Notes: a model not told the origin generated them from the sequence alone. Positions 1-11,700 are shown, counted from the stretch's first letter. The stretch: 64,000 bases of DNA from Aporhodopirellula aestuarii (GCF_023701485.1 NZ_JAMQBK010000078.1:57786-121785); one strand, 5' to 3'. Numbers and translations: made by a program.

Positions 1-1873
1 CGAGTGCGCCGGCGGCGATCGGGATCGCTCCACGAGTCGGTTCGGGAGCTTCACCGGCGACAATCACACTGGCACCATCCAGTTTGTCCTTCAACTCACG
101 TCCAGTGGCGTAGGCGAGGATATTTTCGCCGATCGTGATCCCCGCGACCACTTCGCGTCCGATCTTGCCCGGCAAATCCACCCCCCGAAGCAACGGAGCC
201 CCTCGCGACCAACGGCACGTCAGGCTGCGAGGGGAATAAAACACCGGAGTTCGACAACACGCGCCGACACCATAGATCCAATAATCGCTGGCGATCGCGG
301 CGGGATCCACGGGTGCCTCAGCAAACCAAACGGGATGCGACGTCGGTAATCGGTCGAGCCTTGATTGCGGGAACCATTCGCTGCACAGAGAAACGACACT
401 GCGTTCAAACGCTTTGCCGTCACCGCACCCGTCGCCGGCAAGTGAATCGAACAGAATCGTGCCGCCTTGGTCGAGATACTGTTTCAAATTCTCTCGCAGT
501 TTAACGCTGAAGTCCAACGTCCCCGATCCGGTGATGACCAGCACCGGTGATTTCAACAAGTCCTGAGCGGTTGCTTGATCAGCCACGATCGTCTGCCACG
601 TGAGTTCTTTGGACCAATCGCGTTCAACATGCCGGACGAGTTCTCGCAACGCACCCGAATGCGGGAGCGAATCAGACTCTTTGTCGTTGACTCGCACGAC
701 CACATCACCGCGTCGGGCGGCATCGGCAGTTCGCAGCGACGGATGATCGAGCCGTCCGACGACAACTTGACGTTTCCCTTTTGCGAGAAACAGCAGCGCG
801 AACGCGGTAGCAATGTCACGGTTCGATTCGACTACGCCCCCGCCTTTCCAAAACCCTTGAAACGCGTCCTGCAAACTGACCAAACGTTCGGCGCCTTCTC
901 GATACCAATCGCGGTTCCCGATCAGCCGCCGGCCTGACAAACGCCCGACGCGTTCGACGGCATAGAGGTAGTAGTAATAGCTCAGCATTTCGTTGCCGGG
1001 ATTGGCCCGGATCGTGAAGATTTCGCTGAGGAAATCCAATCCCCGTTCGAGTGCCTGATCCGTCGCGCCGCCGCCACAGCATTCGAGTCGATCGGCGTTT
1101 TTCGAATCGTCGAGATCATTCAGGCTGCTGCCACAAATCAGCAGCGACGCGATTCCGGCACACGTCATCGAACCGCTCGGCGTTGGCCCACCGTACGACC
1201 ATCCCCCTCGCCGCAACTGAATTTTCCGCCAATACGCCGCCGCCGATTCGAACACTTCGGGAGCGACTTCGATCCCACGTTCCGCGGCCGCCCCTAGGGC
1301 GAGGACCGCGAACTGGGCGTTGGACGGATCACCGTTGCCGTGACCAATCCCATAAGTCCAGGCACCTTGATTTCGTTCATTTGGTCCCTTTTGTTGCTCA
1401 GTCAACCAAGCGACGTTGCGTCGAATGCGGGGCAAATCCTCCAACGCACCGACGGCACAAAACACGAGAGTTTGCAGCGATATGGAATACGTCTGTTGCG
1501 GTTCGAAGGTCCGCAAGTACTCGATCGCTCGGATCAGATCAGGATCTTGGCGTGAGACGCCGGCGTTCACCCAAGCGAGCGTACAGAGTGCCGAAAGCCC
1601 ACACGATTGGCCCCCGTATTCGTCCCAGCCGCCACGTTCGGTTTGTGACTTCCGCAAATACTCGATCCCGCGATCAATCGAACGCTGCACCGTGATCGCA
1701 TCGATTTCCGCGGTGGCGGGAGACAGACCGCTCATCGCGACGAGCAAGATGATTGCGATCCGTAACGCGGCCCCCCCAGCATGCCACGACGGGGTCACAC
1801 CACTGGCACATGCCGGTTCGGTATCCTGATGCCTCACGTCGATTTCCTCATCCATGTCGCTGCGTCTACTCAT
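1..1873 (-). CDS. DUF4159 / terpenoid-cyclase-like protein, 3' end outside window
   Basis: Read directly from the reverse strand as one open frame of 624 codons that runs off the window edge. A hydrophobic signal-like segment lies at about residues 30-48 (ALRIAIILLVAMSGLSPATA). It is followed by prenyltransferase/squalene-cyclase-type repeats of the alpha/alpha toroid kind (RSIDRGIEYLRKSQ...GGWDEYGG, RRGGWSYGGPTPSGSMTCAG) to about residue 330. A DUF4159-like domain follows (LRENLKQYLDQGGTILFDS, then LPTSHPVWF). In planctomycetes such proteins usually sit with MoxR, DUF58 and von Willebrand-type genes; here a MoxR gene is divergent, with 135 bases between the chosen starts. An in-frame ATG at 1855 is an equally possible start; neither has a clear ribosome site. 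The function is unknown: probably envelope-associated, with cyclase-like repeats that need not be enzymatic. Confidence 0.8.
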   Translation of the reverse strand, partial: MSRRSDMDEEIDVRHQDTEPACASGVTPSWHAGGAALRIAIILLVAMSGLSPATAEIDAITVQRSIDRGIEYLRKSQTERGGWDEYGGQSCGLSALCTLAWVNAGVSRQDPDLIRAIEYLRTFEPQQTYSISLQTLVFCAVGALEDLPRIRRNVAWLTEQQKGPNERNQGAWTYGIGHGNGDPSNAQFAVLALGAAAERGIEVAPEVFESAAAYWRKIQLRRGGWSYGGPTPSGSMTCAGIASLLICGSSLNDLDDSKNADRLECCGGGATDQALERGLDFLSEIFTIRANPGNEMLSYYYYLYAVERVGRLSGRRLIGNRDWYREGAERLVSLQDAFQGFWKGGGVVESNRDIATAFALLFLAKGKRQVVVGRLDHPSLRTADAARRGDVVVRVNDKESDSLPHSGALRELVRHVERDWSKELTWQTIVADQATAQDLLKSPVLVITGSGTLDFSVKLRENLKQYLDQGGTILFDSLAGDGCGDGKAFERSVVSLCSEWFPQSRLDRLPTSHPVWFAEAPVDPAAIASDYWIYGVGACCRTPVFYSPRSLTCRWSRGAPLLRGVDLPGKIGREVVAGITIGENILAYATGRELKDKLDGASVIVAGEAPEPTRGAIPIAAGAL

Positions 1874-2008
1874 TGTCGTCAACTTCGTGCGAGAACCCGA
1901 TTTTGATTTTCACTGGTAACGCCTAGACTGATAACGTTACCCTGCACCGTGCAGCTGAACTCGGCTGTTTTCGAAATTCCAATCGCTCCACGAGCCCAAG
2001 CTCCCCCG

Positions 2009-3163
2009 ATGACAGATCCGTCTTCGCCCACCCCACCGCCCGTGGTGAACCAACCTGCGACGCCTCCAGTGTCCCCGAAAACCGCAGCGTCTGCAAATCC
2101 GCCTGCGGCGAACACGGCACCGTCAACGCCCAACGCGGCCGCATCGGGGAAACCTCGCAACTTCGCCGATGTGTTACGTGAATTCGCCGAACATCAACAG
2201 CGGATGCGTGACGAACTCGGCAAAGTCATCGTGGGCCAAAGCGACACCATCGAACAATTGCTGGCAGCGATTTTTACCCGCGGCCACTGTTTACTAGAGG
2301 GGGTCCCAGGGCTAGCCAAAACGTTGATGGTCAGCACGCTGTCGGAAATCCTTGACGTCACCTTCAAACGGGTGCAGTTCACGCCCGATTTGATGCCGTC
2401 GGACATTACCGGAACGCAGGTTCTCGAGGAAGACGAATCGGGTCGGAGATTGTTCCGTTTCGTCGAAGGGCCCATTTTCACCAACATTCTGCTAGCCGAC
2501 GAAATCAACCGGACGCCTCCGAAAACCCAAGCGGCGTTACTCGAAGCGATGCAAGAACGGCAGGTTTCGATCGGTCGCGACACCCACGCGTTGCCCGATC
2601 CGTTCTTTACCATCGCCACCCAAAACCCGGTCGAACAGGAGGGCACCTATCCGTTGCCCGAAGCCCAACTCGACCGGTTCATGTTCAACATCAGAATCGA
2701 CTACCCGACGGCCGATGAAGAAGAACGCATCCTCACCGCGACGACACGTGGGGAGGCACCAACGGTCAATAAGGTGTTGTCGGCCAGAGCGATTTTGACG
2801 TGTCAAAAACTCGTCTCTAGCATTGCGGCCGGACCGCTGGTGATCCGCTACGCTTCCCAACTCGTTCGTGCCACCCGCCCGAGCGATGAATCGGCGCCGG
2901 ATTACGTTCGTGAACTCGTCGATTGGGGCGCCGGCCCCCGTGCGGGACAAAACCTGATCGCCGGCGCCAAAGCGATCGCGGCGATGAACGGCCGATTTAA
3001 TATCGAACCAGGAGATATCCAACGCATCGCACTGCCCGTCCTTCGGCACCGCATCGCGACCAATTTCCAGGCTCAAGCCGAAGGGATGGACACCGACGCA
3101 ATCGTCAAACGGTTGCTCAAAGACATCGCAGTCCCCGAGCCACCCAAGATGACCAAATCGTAA
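2009..3163 (+). CDS. MoxR family AAA+ ATPase
   Basis: A 384-residue AAA+ ATPase of the MoxR class, chaperone-like proteins that mature or activate partner proteins. A proline- and alanine-rich, probably disordered N-terminus of about 50 residues precedes the ATPase core. Walker A is GVPGLAKT (98-105). Walker B is LLADEINR (161-168), followed by the MoxR signature TQAALLEAMQERQVS and sensor 1 in the ATQNPVEQEGTYPLPEAQLDR stretch. A C-terminal lid domain follows. The frame is open to a GTG at 1949, but ATG 2009 is preferred because it begins the conventional low-complexity N-terminus. The usual DUF58 and vWA partners do not follow. The only candidate partner nearby is the divergent DUF4159 gene. 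Confidence 0.92.
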   Translation: MTDPSSPTPPPVVNQPATPPVSPKTAASANPPAANTAPSTPNAAASGKPRNFADVLREFAEHQQRMRDELGKVIVGQSDTIEQLLAAIFTRGHCLLEGVPGLAKTLMVSTLSEILDVTFKRVQFTPDLMPSDITGTQVLEEDESGRRLFRFVEGPIFTNILLADEINRTPPKTQAALLEAMQERQVSIGRDTHALPDPFFTIATQNPVEQEGTYPLPEAQLDRFMFNIRIDYPTADEEERILTATTRGEAPTVNKVLSARAILTCQKLVSSIAAGPLVIRYASQLVRATRPSDESAPDYVRELVDWGAGPRAGQNLIAGAKAIAAMNGRFNIEPGDIQRIALPVLRHRIATNFQAQAEGMDTDAIVKRLLKDIAVPEPPKMTKS

Positions 3164-3176
3164 GGCGACTAAGGAC

Positions 3177-3197
3177 CGGGCTGGAAATGCCGGCCCG
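3177..3197 (+). terminator. Possible hairpin terminator after the MoxR gene
   Basis: An 8-bp stem (CGGGCTGG with CCGGCCCG, one G-T pair) closes a 5-base loop AAATG, 14 bases after the MoxR stop codon. No U-tract follows, so it is only a weak terminator candidate. Confidence 0.35.
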
Positions 3198-3354
3198 ATC
3201 GGGTCGTGGAGATCGCCAAATTCGCTCCACCGAGGATTTCCGGCGAAATTGACATGTCATTTGGCTGTTTACTCGGCAGCGAACAGCCCGACTGTTCTTG
3301 AGCGTGCCAGTCGCTTGCGTTTCCAACACCTCCGTCACGTCGGGACCTGGACGG

Positions 3355-4596
3355 CTACGCGTTTCCGGCTAGCTCGGTGGCTCGTTTGACTCTTGAGATG
3401 CCGATCATGTAGGCGGCCGTTCGCAGCGACACGTCGTGCTGAGCCGACATTTGCCACACGTCTTCGAACGCTTCATTCATCGTGTGGTCGAGTTCCTGAC
3501 GGACGCGATCGAGTGACCAGCGATAATGCTGGCGATTTTGAACCCATTCAAAGTAACTGACCGTCACCCCGCCGGCATTGGCGAGGATGTCAGGCAAAAT
3601 GGTGACGCCGCGTTCATTGAGGATTTTGTCCGCCGCCGGATTCGTGGGTCCGTTGGCAGCCTCGACGATTACCGTCGCCTTGATTGCATCGGCGTTCTTC
3701 TCCGTAATCACACCGCCCAGCGCCGCGGGAATCAGCACGTCCATATGTTCGAGCTTCATTAACGCATCCAACGGCAAATGCTCGGCACCATCAAAGCCTT
3801 CGAGCAACCCTTTCGGATGCGCCAATTTATGACGGAGCAATTTAGGAAGGTTCAATCCTTCCTCATTGAAGTAGGTCCCCGTGATGTCCGAAACGGCAAC
3901 GATCGGGAACTGCCCCTCGTGCAAGAACTTCGCCGCATGCGATCCCACGTTTCCAAAACCCTGGATTGCGATCCGCGTTTTCTCTGGTGCCATCCCGAGG
4001 CGTTTGATCAGTTTCTGAGTCAGCGTACCGACGCCCCGCCCGGTGGCCTCTTCACGCCCTTTGGCACCGTATTCCTCAACCGGCTTGCCCGTGATCACGG
4101 CGGGATTGAATCCGTGATATTTTTCCCATTGGTTACGGAACCAGCTCATCACTTGGTGATCGGTGCCCATGTCGGGAGCCGGGATGTCCGTATCGGGGCC
4201 GACGATATCGTGAATCTGATCCACAAACGCACGGGTTAGCCGTTCGATTTCGTTTTTTGACAACTGCGCCGGATCAACCCCGATTCCGCCTTTGGCACCA
4301 CCGTAGGGCAAATTCACGACGGCGGTTTTCCAAGTCATCAGACTGGCAAGAGCTCGCGATTCATCCAAGTCGACTTCCTGGTGGTATCGCAACCCGCCTT
4401 TCATCGGTCCGCGAACGTGATCATGTTGGACACGAAAACCTACGAAATTGGCGAGTTTGCCGTCGTCACGGCGAATGGTCACCTGCACCTGGATTTCACG
4501 ATCAGGCATCAGCAACAATTCTCGAAGCTCTTCACTGATATCGAGCTGATCGGCCGCTTCGTTGAAAAAGTACCGCGTGGCTTCGAACGCTTTCAT
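3355..4596 (-). CDS. gdhA: Glu/Leu/Phe/Val dehydrogenase (probable glutamate dehydrogenase)
   Basis: A 413-residue oxidoreductase that would interconvert glutamate and 2-oxoglutarate plus ammonia in the cytoplasm, linking nitrogen and carbon metabolism. The N-terminal dimerisation/catalytic domain carries the family signature, with catalytic Lys102 in LPYGGAKGGIGVDP and substrate-binding lysines in GPMKGGLRYH (Lys66) and MTWKTAVV (Lys90). The nucleotide-binding half has AIQGFGNVGSHAAKFL. The length matches bacterial hexameric enzymes of about 415 residues. The start is the ATG at 4596; an upstream ATG at 4609 is out of frame. The preference for NAD or NADP cannot be decided by eye. It is convergent with the MoxR gene. 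Confidence 0.93.
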   Translation of the reverse strand: MKAFEATRYFFNEAADQLDISEELRELLLMPDREIQVQVTIRRDDGKLANFVGFRVQHDHVRGPMKGGLRYHQEVDLDESRALASLMTWKTAVVNLPYGGAKGGIGVDPAQLSKNEIERLTRAFVDQIHDIVGPDTDIPAPDMGTDHQVMSWFRNQWEKYHGFNPAVITGKPVEEYGAKGREEATGRGVGTLTQKLIKRLGMAPEKTRIAIQGFGNVGSHAAKFLHEGQFPIVAVSDITGTYFNEEGLNLPKLLRHKLAHPKGLLEGFDGAEHLPLDALMKLEHMDVLIPAALGGVITEKNADAIKATVIVEAANGPTNPAADKILNERGVTILPDILANAGGVTVSYFEWVQNRQHYRWSLDRVRQELDHTMNEAFEDVWQMSAQHDVSLRTAAYMIGISRVKRATELAGNA

Positions 4597-4950
4597 GATG
4601 AACTTTCATGCGAAAAGGAAGAGACGAGAAACGACGAGCATGCAGAGAATTGTAGCGTGAGAACAGGTGACCTCGACACTCCATTCACAACCTCCCACTG
4701 ACTACCACGATACGCCGTCGGCGCGGTGGAAGCGACCACGATGAAACCGGATCGCGATGTGCAAATTTTTTCCGATTTGCCTTCGGCATCCCCCGGTCGA
4801 AACGTTCGTATTCGCTGGCGAGCCGTCGTCTCATACGCGAACCAAACGACATCCCCAGCTGCCGACCAGCGTACCCACGGCCGGCGCCGAAAGGTACACC
4901 CACAAATTTGTCAAATACCCCGACGCATTGGCGTTGAAGCGACACGAGCA
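4597..4950. other. Intergenic stretch with no supported gene
   Basis: 354 bases between glutamate dehydrogenase and the NUDIX gene, both on the minus strand. Short frames exist on both strands, but they look like random translation (arginine-rich, no family resemblance). I saw no convincing promoter or hairpin. It presumably holds the gdhA promoter. Confidence 0.5.
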
Positions 4951-5466
4951 CTACAAGTATCCCAATAGAAAACTCTGCAACCCCACCAAGGTTTTGGAAT
5001 CGCGAATTTCATGTTCGCGCACCAATCGTACGACTTCCTCACGCGTCACGATACGCGTCGCGATTCGCTCAGTCGGTTCGAGTCGCTGTTCCCCCGCCGT
5101 CAGATCGCGTGCGACAATCATGTGCATCATTTCGTTGCCAAGCCCTGGCGCTGAATAGAACTCACAGATGACATCGAATTGCTGGGCGGTGTAACCGGTC
5201 TCCTCCGTCAGTTCGCGGGCGGCGGTTTCCAGCGGCGGTTCGCCCGGATCACGTGTCCCGGCGGGTAATTCGAGCAGCGTTTCCCCCACTCCGGTGCGTT
5301 CATTTTCAATCATCACGATCGTGTCTTCGTCGAGCAACGGTAGGAGCACGACCGCCCCCGGGTGTCGAACGTACGCCCGACGATGGACCTGACCATCTCG
5401 CGACGGCAACTCCATTTCGACAACATCAAAACGGCTGGTCTGCAAAAGCAGATTGAAATCAGACAC
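4951..5466 (-). CDS. NUDIX hydrolase (ADP-ribose pyrophosphatase-like)
   Basis: 171 residues with a perfect Nudix box at 70-92: Gly70, five residues, Glu76, seven residues, then RELTEETGY. The box coordinates the metal ions used to hydrolyse a nucleoside diphosphate linked to another group. The upstream AYVRHPGAVVLLPLLDEDTI and GETLLELPAGTRDPGE strands resemble the ADP-sugar/ADP-ribose pyrophosphatase branch, so ADP-ribose or an ADP-sugar is the likeliest substrate (inferred). The substrate specificity cannot be confirmed from the sequence. It is transcribed in the same direction as gdhA but 354 bases away, so probably separately. Confidence 0.9.
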   Translation of the reverse strand: MSDFNLLLQTSRFDVVEMELPSRDGQVHRRAYVRHPGAVVLLPLLDEDTIVMIENERTGVGETLLELPAGTRDPGEPPLETAARELTEETGYTAQQFDVICEFYSAPGLGNEMMHMIVARDLTAGEQRLEPTERIATRIVTREEVVRLVREHEIRDSKTLVGLQSFLLGYL

Positions 5467-5634
5467 GGTGGATCAATTCCTCACGGTTGCGATTCTCGGG
5501 CGGCAAAGCCCAAAACCGACACGGGCGACAGGCTGGCCCAAAGAGTAGAAAAAACCGACGCGGCCTAACACTCCCCTGCCGTCAGTTTCAGTCGCACCGC
5601 AGACTTGACACAGGCATGGATCTGTCGGGGGAAC

Positions 5635-5668
5635 AAAAAACCCTCCCGCGACCGAAGCCGAGGAGGGT
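5635..5668 (-). terminator. Rho-independent terminator of the alpha-2-macroglobulin gene
   Basis: On the minus strand, a 7-bp stem ACCCTCC/GGAGGGT with a 15-base loop is followed directly by six U residues. It lies 83 bases after the stop codon of the 2,055-residue gene that ends at 5751 and upstream of the NUDIX gene, so it separates these transcription units. Confidence 0.8.
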
Positions 5669-5750
5669 CAAGATAGGTAACTTATAGCCAGTCAACGCCC
5701 GCACAACAGGCGTCCGCCATGGGCGACATCCTAAGCGGCTTACCTTCGGA

Positions 5751-8700
5751 TCAGTCGCCCACTTTCATCTCGTGGCTTTCACTATGACTGTTGTACTGCG
5801 GGGCATACATCGATTCGATCGTCGCGAGACCGGACTGATAACGCCCGCGTAACTGCACACGACTTCGCGACTCGAGCACGTAGGTTCCCTTCGGGAGATA
5901 GTCGATAAAGAAATGCTCGGCGGCATCACGTGTGCTTTGGTAATACCCCAGCCCATCTCGCCATCGATATCCCGACAAGACGTTCGTCGGTTCCGTTCCG
6001 CTGCCACGAGAATCCTTGAGGTGAATAAACTCCATCGCTCGTGAACTGCGAACGATCAAGCGAGAAACGAGTTCGTCACCGACCTTGATAGGTGTTCCGT
6101 CAACGTCGACGTTGTCCGTACCGTCGCCGGCAACGAGCCCACCGACCACCGGTCGCAGAACCTCGCCAGACGGCGTGCTCCGCACTACAAACAGTTGCTT
6201 TTGAATTTCCAGTGGAGTGCCTTCGTGCGGCGTGACCTCATCGATGTTCTGAAAATACTTCCAGTGAACACCACCCCAGGCGATTCCCGGTGTGGTCTTG
6301 GTCACGGTGATCGCCCCCATTTCCGGCGTGATCTCGGATCCTTCGAAACGTTGCTGGAAGAATCCTGTCCCCGCTTCGACGTTTTCTTGCACCACTTCCG
6401 TCTCGCCGACCTTCACATCAACAAGCGTTTGATCAGCAAGCAGCCCGGCACCTCGCAACAACAACGCGTACACCGCATCCGCTGTCGCTTTGGTGGTCTC
6501 CCAAGAGCGAGTTTCTTTTTGACGCAGCAACCATCCTTTGCACGATTCGACCGATTCCTGATCCGATGCGACTTCGTCGAACATCTCGATCATCATCGCT
6601 TGGGTTTCGATATCGGCTTGATACCAGAACCAACCATGGACTTCGTCGTTCCAATGCATCCCGGTTTCGTCCGTCACGCTGCGTTCCTTCAACGAAGCGA
6701 CGATCGCCATCGCGTCATCACCACGTCCGAATCGTTTGAGGGCCACCGCGAGGTGAGCCTGACTCATCCGGGGCTGCGTCAACCAATGTTTCGCAGCTTG
6801 ATCAAGCCAATACTCCAATGCCGGACGAGATGCCGCGTCAATGTCGGCATCACGCAAGAAGAAACTGCGTCCGTAAAGATACATCGCGATCGTCGTCGAC
6901 AGATGGTTCGTGTTTCGATCCTTCGATTTGATCTCCGTGTAGACCTTCTTCGAGTAAGCATCCAAATGCGAAAGCGATTCGATCGCCGACGAAACATCGA
7001 CATCCACACCCAAATGTCGCAGCCTGCCGTAACCGGTCGCAAGATACAGCGTGATGAACGGATTTGAACGACCGCCCGGGAACCAAGGCCAGCTGCCGTC
7101 GTCGAGCTGCAGGTCTTCGAGCCGTTTGGTCAGCCGGGCGACTTGCTCGTTGACGCGATTTTGGTCGAACAAGATCCCCACGTTGCGGCGTGCTTCGGAC
7201 TCCGATTCCGCTTCGATCACCCACGGCGTTTCCGTCAACGCGATCGAGGCGAGATCTTCGTTCTGTTGCAGCGGCGACTCGAGCGCGTCACGCCCAGCGG
7301 GCTGGCCTTTGATCGCTCGAGGTTGGTTTCGCCAAATCTCGAACACGCGTTCGATCTTCGGGTCCGACGTCGCGATGTGCCGTGCCAACAGGTTCGCATA
7401 TAACCGGTTGAACGTCTGCTCGCTGCACTCGTGCGGGTAGTCCATCAGGTAAGGCAGCGCCATCACGGCGTACCACGCCGGGTTGGACGTCATCTGAACC
7501 GTCAACGATTCGTTGCGAATCGAATTGGGATCCAGCGACGCGAGCTTGTCGAGCGTGAACGTTTTGGTTTCCTTGCCGTCGATCGGAAGAGCGATCGATT
7601 CGTGCACCAAAATCTTTCGTGACAGAACCGGCAGGTAGCCTTCCTCGCCGTCGGAAAGCCGGCCCGTCGACGCGACCGCTTTGTAAACCAGGAAACCGAG
7701 ACCGTCTGGAACCTGGATCGGCCAAGAGAACGTCTGCGACCGGCCCGCCGCTACCTCAAACGATTGTCGGACCTGTGCATTACCGATCTTTGCGTCAACG
7801 CTTTCTCCGGTGCGTGCATCGGTGAATTCAAACGCAACGGTTCCTGTTTGGATCGTCGCGGATTGGTTGCTGACCTTGACCGTCAATTCGATCTCATCAC
7901 CCTCACGCAGGATGCGTGGCGGATTCGGTTGAACCATTAACTCTTTGCTGGTGACTGCCGTATCGGTGATCAATCCGCCCGCCAGATCCGCGGTGTGTGC
8001 GAACCCGAGCAATTTCCAACGAGTCAACGCTTCGGGCATCGTAAAACTCATCGTGACGACACCGTTCTCGTCGGCGGTCAATTCCGGGAAAAAGAACGCG
8101 GTCTCGTTGAGATTTTTCCGTGGCGAAACATCCGACAAATCGATGTCGCTGCCGGGTTTATCGGTTGGAGGCGGTGCCGAATCCGCCATATCAGCACTTT
8201 CCGCTTCGTCCATTGCGAGCGCACTGTCGGCCATCATCATCGGCGCGGCTGAGGGCATTGGCATGCCTTCCTCAGCAATCATCCCTTTCTGCATCATCCG
8301 GCCGCCAAAAGCTCGACTTCGCATCATCCCGAACCTCATTACGGCGGCACCTTGCAGTTCTGGCGGATAGTCTCGATAGGTAGGCGTCGCCGAGGGAATC
8401 GGAATCGAGCGATGCACCGAAATCTGCTGCAGCCCCTCCCATCGATTCTGGTCGTTCACCGAAACGCGCGAGTAATCGGTGTAAAACAAACCAAACCCTG
8501 ACAGAAAATCATGAGGAGCGAACGCATCGAGCGACGCGTCATATAACGTCGCGACCATCTCCGCCGCCCGCTTCATCGCCGCATCGGTGCTACCGGATTT
8601 GTCTTCGATGATCGCAGTCCAAGTTTCCTGTTGGCCCGGTTTAAGTTTGGACAAGAACCGTTCCCAACGGACGGTGAGTTCTTTATTGCTCCACGGTACA

Positions 8701-11700
8701 TCAATCCGCTGCTCGTTGAGATAGAACCGGTTCTCTCGCACCATCCAGACACGCACGGTGAATCCGCCTCGCAGACTCTCATCGATATCGAGCGTGATTT
8801 GTGACTGCGTGCGATTTTTCGGTGTCCAGTATCGTTGCAGGGCTTTTCCGCGATGCGAAATTTCAACGAGTGCACGCGCCGACTCATAGCCGCTGCCCCA
8901 AACGGCCCGGAACGTATCACCAGGCTCGACACTGGCACTTTGCACGGCGAACAAATCGGCAATTTTGAGCTCACACTCTTCCGCATCCGGGTCGATCACC
9001 CGCAACGGCAAGATTGCCGAGACAGACTGGCCAGCGGAATCGACCGCGGACAACACGGCGCGGAAGTGCCCCGCCTCGAGTTCGACTTCCAAGCTCGCAT
9101 TACCGGATTCGTCAGTCGTTAACTCAACCGTTTTGATGGTTCCATCGATCGGCCAAGAGTTCGGCTCTTCCGGGCGAACGACATCCTTGGGGGCATCATC
9201 GGCGTCTCCGCGAGGAGCCCAGTAGGGAACCGGATAACCAATTTGTCGGCGTCCGATTTTGTCGGGCGATTGGAGCGAGTGAATCTTCACGGTCACTTTG
9301 CTCGACACCGGGCCGCCTTGGAGCGTCCGCGTGGCGACCTTGATCTCGATCGGCTCCTCGTCGGTCAACCACTGTGGCGTCGCCGTGCTCAACGTCGCTT
9401 CCATCATCGTGTAGCCGACCAACACGGTCGTCGATCCTTCGCGAGTCTCGCCTGTCGTATCGATCACGTCCGCTTCGATTTTGTAGCGAAATTTCGGCTC
9501 ACTTTCGCGGTCCACCGTACGATCCGGAATCGCTTCGAATGAGACCGAGAACTTACCCGCATCGTCGGTTTTGGTTTCCCCTTCGGCGATCGTTTGCGGC
9601 GGCATCGGCGACGGCGGCATCCACCAACATCGGTACCACCACCACGGCGGCAATTCCGTTTCACGAACGACGCGGTAGCGAACCGTCGCTCCGTCAATCG
9701 CGGCTCCGGTGTACGCGGTGGCAGTTCCTGTCACCGTGACGGATTCGCCGAGACGCACCGGGGCGGTTGGAGATTCCACCTTCACTTCGAACTTGGGACG
9801 TTTGTATTCTTCCACGCGAATCCTCTGGGAACCCTGGTAGGCCCCTCGCGTTCGCAGCATCATCTGGCCGGTCAGTCCACCCGAAGGAAGATTAAAGCTG
9901 CCATGGCAACTGCCGAGTTCATTGCACCGCAGTTCAGCCGTCTCAACCACCTTGCCGTTTGCGTCGAGCAGCTCGACACTGATTTTTTCGTCGGGAGCAA
10001 CCGCGTATTCGCCCTTGGCTTGATTGGAACGCGTGCAGATCAGTTTGTATCGGACGATTTGCCCCGGCCGGTACAACGCACGATCGGTGAAGAAATGGCT
10101 CCGCGTGACGTCATGCGACGGGCGACTGCGTTGATGATAAATGTGGTACTCGTCCGACCACAGCTGATCCTTGCCACGTGAGGCGAGAAAATTGATGTTG
10201 TGCAACGACTCGCCCGAAAACTCGAACCGCCCCTCTTTTGTCGTCTTGAGTGTTTCCCTTAATTGTGGCTCGCTGATTCCGCGCCGTGGTTGACTCTTCC
10301 TTGCCCAGACGTCGACACTCACGCCCGCGAGTGGTTCCCCGGTCAAGGAATCGAGCACATAGCCGGTGAGCACGCCTTCTTCATGACGAGACTCCACCAC
10401 CATCGACAAACCACTGACCCACACATCCGTGATCGCGGTATAGCTGTCGCCCAACGGAAAATCTTCCGATGTACTGGCGAGCAAGTAATAGGCGCCGCGT
10501 GGAACATCGACCCGCGAGGCAACGTCCTCGGTTCGTTCGCGATAGTCGTCTGTCTCAGGTAAGGCTTCCGTCCACGCGATAACGGGAGTCCGCTTGGTCA
10601 ACATTTGACGCCCGACTTCGGTCAAATTACCTGGACGACGCCCCGACTTCCGCAGCGATTCGAAATCGAGTTGGACGAGGCGGAAGTGGACCTTGGTGAC
10701 GTTGCGGTACCTGACCGTAATCACGGGACGCGACGAATCGTCTAGCTGCGGGTTCCAAACCTGTTCGGTTGAAAGGTCGATCGAAGGAGCTTCGATTTGT
10801 TTCACCAACGCGCGACACGCTGCTGCTCCCCGACTATTCGGATGTGCTTTGATCGCTGCGAGTGCGATTTCACGAGCAAGAGCGGGATCATCGTCTTCGC
10901 GTGCTAATTGGGCGAGTTTGAATTGGGCTCGTGTCGAGATTTCGCTCTTAGCATTTCGCATGACAAACGATCGCAACGCCTCTTTCATCCCATCGCCCAC
11001 CGCGTGCTCATCGGCAAACTCAAGCCGGTGCAAGTCGGTGTCGATCAACGCGGCTGAGTTTGCGTCGTTGCGATGAAAAGCGAGCCATTCCTGATACAGC
11101 GTCGTGGCGCGGTACAGCGGCGAACGCAAATCGGTTTCCGGAACCTGCCACGAGATGAACTGGTCCACGTCTGCGAAAATCGGCGTTCCCACTTCCAATT
11201 CGAAACGGTCGGCCGGGCCGCTGTAGGTTTCGTTCGCGTCAGAGTAAAAATCGATCGCATCAGCGACGATAAAATCGTAAAGCGTTGGGCGATACTCATC
11301 AGGAGCGTTTCCCCCCACCAACAAGTCCGAATAATCTTCGATCGCGGTTTCTTGTAATGTCTGCTTACTGCCGTCGTCGTTAAGGGCGGATTCGAACAGA
11401 GCCGCCGATTGGGCAACAATCCGCTGCCGCGTCCAGGTCGAGATGTCTTCGAACGATTTGATCACGACCGGCTTCTCGGCGTCGACAATCCCCGGATCGA
11501 CCTCCGTTCGGTCGCGAAAACGCCATTGGTTTTGGGAGTAGTAGCCCCAAAACCAATTTGCCAACAAACCGCGAATCACCGGACGGGTTGCCGGTGGGGC
11601 GGTTTCCAAATCGGCTTGCAATCGGACGATTCGATGCACTTCATCGCGTCCCTCGAGTTGTCCGTCGAGCGTCGCCCGGGTGGCCAACAAGCGAACAACG

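Noticed and set aside
1051..1695. 214-codon plus-strand frame opposite the DUF4159 gene
   Set aside because: It is arginine-rich shadow translation of a clearly supported minus-strand gene.
4685..4951. 88-codon frame between gdhA and the NUDIX gene
   Set aside because: It has no domain signature and no ribosome site, and its arginine-rich composition fits chance translation of GC-rich DNA.
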